From assembly GCA_021772775.1 (NCBI GenBank), contig JAJFLH010000008.1, positions 1-44,054 of the forward strand: a stretch of 44,054 nucleotides of DNA, read 5' to 3'. A model generated the notes under the pieces. That model ran no database searches, was not told where the DNA came from, and worked only from the letters and a program-made list of their open reading frames with translations. Positions 42,327-44,054 of this stretch are shown here, one piece after another. Source of the stretch: Mariprofundus sp. Its GTDB lineage: Bacteria > Pseudomonadota > Zetaproteobacteria > Mariprofundales > Mariprofundaceae. The position numbers and the translations under genes were made by a program. Position 1 is the first letter of the stretch. Each line of letters opens with the position of its first letter.

Positions 42327-42444
42327 GCTTGGCAAGATGTTTTAACAGATGGGCAATTTCTTAAGCGCGGTATTAAAGCTAAAACATCATGAATGGATTG
42401 TACTCAATCGCCCTCGCTGATAGAAAGCGCACCTCGAAAAGATG

Positions 42445-42520
42445 GGGCGCTTAGCTCAGCTGGGAGAGCAACGGCCTTACAAGCCGTAGGTCGCAGGTTC
42501 GAGCCCTGCAGCGCCCACCA
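42445..42520 (+). tRNA. tRNA-Val (anticodon UAC)
   Basis: A 76-nt cloverleaf. The acceptor stem gggcgct (42445-42451) pairs with agcgccc (42510-42516), and the terminal ACCA is encoded. The anticodon loop cttacaa (42476-42482) gives UAC at 42478-42480, reading GUA and related valine codons. D and T arms are regular (T loop ttcgagc). Confidence 0.96.
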
Positions 42521-42593
42521 TTTTAAATGTGTCAAAAGTTAAAAAAGAGGCCGCTATCTGTGTTTGTGCTGCGAGGAAGCTTGGCAGCAGGGG

Positions 42594-43604
42594 TTACCAG
42601 TCAGATAAGATCCTCTTTTTTCTCTCTTCTTTTACAGCTTCCAGCATGAGTGTGGACTTATAGATAACACCATGAGAAGCCGTAGAGCCTTCCCCGATCA
42701 GGCGATGCTCGATGACTGTATCGTCTGTTTCCCATTGTGAATGATATGCTAAGTGGCCAGCAGTTAAAGCATCGCCCCACTTTTTCTTATTGTTCTTAAA
42801 CTCTTTATTTTCCCACAGCACATCATCAATCACAGGCTGGCCATATTTGCTGGTGAGCATGTTTTTAATCACATTATAATCTGCGATATATAAGTTTTTA
42901 TCATCATGCATCTCTTGAAGGATGTATTGACCTTGAGAAAGCTTGCCGTTGACGAATTCGTAATTGGTTAGCACGGAGAATGGACCAACAAAATTCTTAT
43001 AGAAGAAGTGCCCCTCTTTTGAAGGACTGGGTTTACCTTTGAGCTTTATAATTTCTGTTCTGCTATCTCCCCAGGTCGATCCTCTAAAGTTGGATACTTT
43101 AGCAGAGCCTGCGGAAGAGAGTTCCCCTCTGCTTTCAATAGCCGCTTCACCATCAGCCGTTGTGGTTAACTCCTCTGCTGCCTGCGGGGTTGCTGTGTCA
43201 ATGAAGCCTTCGACAGGATCATCCTGAAATTTGCACTGGCCAAATTTAGGCGGAAGCTCTTTAGGCGGCTGGCCTGTTTGTGTTGTTGTAATGACTCTGG
43301 CTGCTTGAAGTGTTGCGGTATCAATAGTGATCGCAGTGACGATAGACATCCATTGAAGTTCATTTGTGATGTGATAGGAGACCCTGTTTCCAGAAAATAT
43401 CGCTTCTGCTACAGAGGGGGCACCATCGCTGCTTGTGTGGGTTATTTGAGCGCTATCTTCATCAATATCAACAGCATAATCGAAAGCAACATCATCAATC
43501 ATCTCATGACAACTTAGTTTTATACGTTCTGCATTCGCTACGCCAATAAAAACTAGCGATAGGGAAAATACCAATAATGAGTTAAAAAAATTTAGTGATT
43601 TCAC
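42594..43604 (-). CDS. Exported protein with a folded C-terminal domain of unknown function
   Basis: About 336 residues from a GTG at 43604 (GAGGG upstream; earlier GTG/TTG codons are possible). Signal peptide (FFNSLLVFSLSLVFIGVANA), a variable mid-region with threonine-rich stretches (TITTTQ-like), and a C-terminal domain beginning FRGSTWGDSRTEIIKLKGKPS, followed by YEFVNGKLSQGQYILQE and SKYGQPVIDD. This FRG.xWG.S...V...EG pattern occurs in many exported bacterial proteins of unknown function. It is encoded opposite the tRNA and ssrA. Confidence 0.82.
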   Translation of the reverse strand: MKSLNFFNSLLVFSLSLVFIGVANAERIKLSCHEMIDDVAFDYAVDIDEDSAQITHTSSDGAPSVAEAIFSGNRVSYHITNELQWMSIVTAITIDTATLQAARVITTTQTGQPPKELPPKFGQCKFQDDPVEGFIDTATPQAAEELTTTADGEAAIESRGELSSAGSAKVSNFRGSTWGDSRTEIIKLKGKPSPSKEGHFFYKNFVGPFSVLTNYEFVNGKLSQGQYILQEMHDDKNLYIADYNVIKNMLTSKYGQPVIDDVLWENKEFKNNKKKWGDALTAGHLAYHSQWETDDTVIEHRLIGEGSTASHGVIYKSTLMLEAVKEERKKRILSDW

Positions 43605-43756
43605 CACAACCCTCAATAGACCATTATGAGTATAACTGAAAATATGATAATTGATACTTCTTACGGCACGGACTCACAAGTCATGTTCTCGAATGCAACA
43701 TTAGCGCATATTAAGCGTAATCGAAAGCCTCTTGTATACAGATACTAAGACGATTA

Positions 43757-43775
43757 TTTCCAGAATGTCTGGAAA
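43757..43775. promoter_or_regulatory. Perfect palindrome upstream of ssrA
   Basis: TTTCCAGA-ATG-TCTGGAAA, 8-bp arms with a 3-base spacer, about 55 bp before the tmRNA 5' end and therefore near its promoter. It could be an operator or a terminator for an upstream minus-strand transcript. Confidence 0.5.
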
Positions 43776-43810
43776 CATGCGGTACAAGGCTTGTTCACTT
43801 CTGTCTAAGG

Positions 43811-43816
43811 TATAGC
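43811..43816 (+). promoter_or_regulatory. Candidate -10 element of the ssrA promoter
   Basis: TATAGC at 43811-43816 lies 14-20 bases before the tmRNA 5' end, with a possible -35 (cttgtt or nearby) at about 43790. Spacing is a little short, so this is tentative. Confidence 0.35.
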
Positions 43817-43830
43817 ATACGTGCCTTCAT

Positions 43831-44054
43831 GGGGGCGACTTGGTTTCGACGGAGATACTGAACCCTGTGGGGCATGTCGGGTTGTTGGTCCCGTAAAAAG
43901 CTGGCACTTGCATATAATTGCAAACGACGACGTAGAACTAGCTTACGCTGCGTAAGTTACCCTGCTCTTGAGGTGTCCATCCATTGGGAATCCAGGGTCA
44001 TTTAGATGGAATCGCTACTACAGAACGGAGACTCGTGGTCTGTAGGGTTAAATA
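43831..44054 (+). ncRNA. ssrA: tmRNA (transfer-messenger RNA), 3' part beyond the window
   Basis: Starts GGGGGCGACTTGGTTTCGACG, the conserved tmRNA 5' end. The tag reading frame runs from GCA at 43920 through TAA at 43953-43955, giving ANDDVELAYAA (11 residues after the alanine carried by tRNA). The pseudoknot region follows, and the sequence is cut at 44054 before the 3' acceptor arm. It rescues stalled ribosomes with SmpB and tags the products for proteolysis. Confidence 0.96.
43920..43955 (+). other. tmRNA tag-peptide reading frame
   Basis: GCA AAC GAC GAC GTA GAA CTA GCT TAC GCT GCG TAA: ANDDVELAYAA. The ANDD start is usual, but the end is YAA where most tags have LAA or VAA. The final two alanines needed for ClpXP recognition are kept. 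Confidence 0.85.

Noticed and set aside
1-44054. CRISPR array or prophage
   Set aside because: No array of regularly spaced direct repeats longer than the 3 x 23-bp motif, and no phage structural, integrase or lysis genes.

Overview
The window looks like a chromosomal segment of a free-living Gram-negative proteobacterium of moderate GC content. Exported proteins have typical Sec signal peptides, and there is an OmpA-like C-terminal domain, a two-protein M16 peptidase pair, the hemC and rsmD housekeeping genes, and a one-piece tmRNA. Gene content (NifJ-type pyruvate oxidoreductase with a dihydroorotate-dehydrogenase-like partner, a bioFHCD biotin operon, a beta-carbonic anhydrase) would suit a microaerophilic or autotrophic lineage such as the Zetaproteobacteria, but that is a guess from content and not a demonstrated placement.

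Layout: 1-2.4 kb is accessory DNA with an IS30-family transposase running off the left edge, a short diverged repeat, a 3 x 23-bp iterated motif and an AAA/DUF4143 ATPase. 2.5-7.1 kb (minus) is the DHOD-like + nifJ pair. 7.1-8.1 kb is non-coding apart from one possible 43-aa membrane protein. 8.1-11.5 kb (minus) is bioF-bioH-bioC-bioD, tightly overlapped. 11.5-13.2 kb (plus) is comF-grxC-carbonic anhydrase. 13.3-14.1 kb holds a decayed HepT/MntA toxin-antitoxin pair in which both partners carry lesions. 14.3-18.5 kb (minus) is hemC, rsmD and two M16 peptidase-like proteins. 18.7-26.3 kb (minus) is an unusual run of small, mostly exported proteins of unknown function with a formylglycine-enzyme-fold protein lacking the catalytic cysteines and a DUF900-like alpha/beta hydrolase; a wrecked RAYT-type transposase bounded by a 14-bp inverted repeat sits inside it. 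Opposite is a LuxR-type HTH/alpha-beta hydrolase fusion. 28.1-31 kb (minus) has a beta-barrel protein, a YbiT-type ABC-F ATPase and a SpoIIAA/STAS-like protein.

The most interesting locus is the five-gene plus-strand operon at 31.4-38.2 kb: a hybrid PAS histidine kinase, a coiled-coil protein, an 887-aa single-pass envelope protein (cytoplasmic domain possibly of roadblock/longin type, TM helix, six 64-residue periplasmic repeats, degenerate OmpA-like end), a Ras/Rab-like small GTPase with a Glu at the catalytic Gln position, and a class III nucleotide cyclase. A convergent HD protein with a cyclic-nucleotide-phosphodiesterase-like motif follows. I infer an envelope-to-cytoplasm signalling module in which the GTPase couples the envelope protein to cyclic nucleotide synthesis.

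The right end (39.6-44 kb) carries a histone-deacetylase-family protein, a DUF4442 thioesterase-like protein, a frameshifted remnant of a DsbA/HCCA-isomerase-type protein, ppnP, a LexA-type repressor with a candidate operator, tRNA-Val(UAC), a secreted unknown protein, and the 5' part of ssrA (tmRNA), whose tag reads ANDDVELAYAA.
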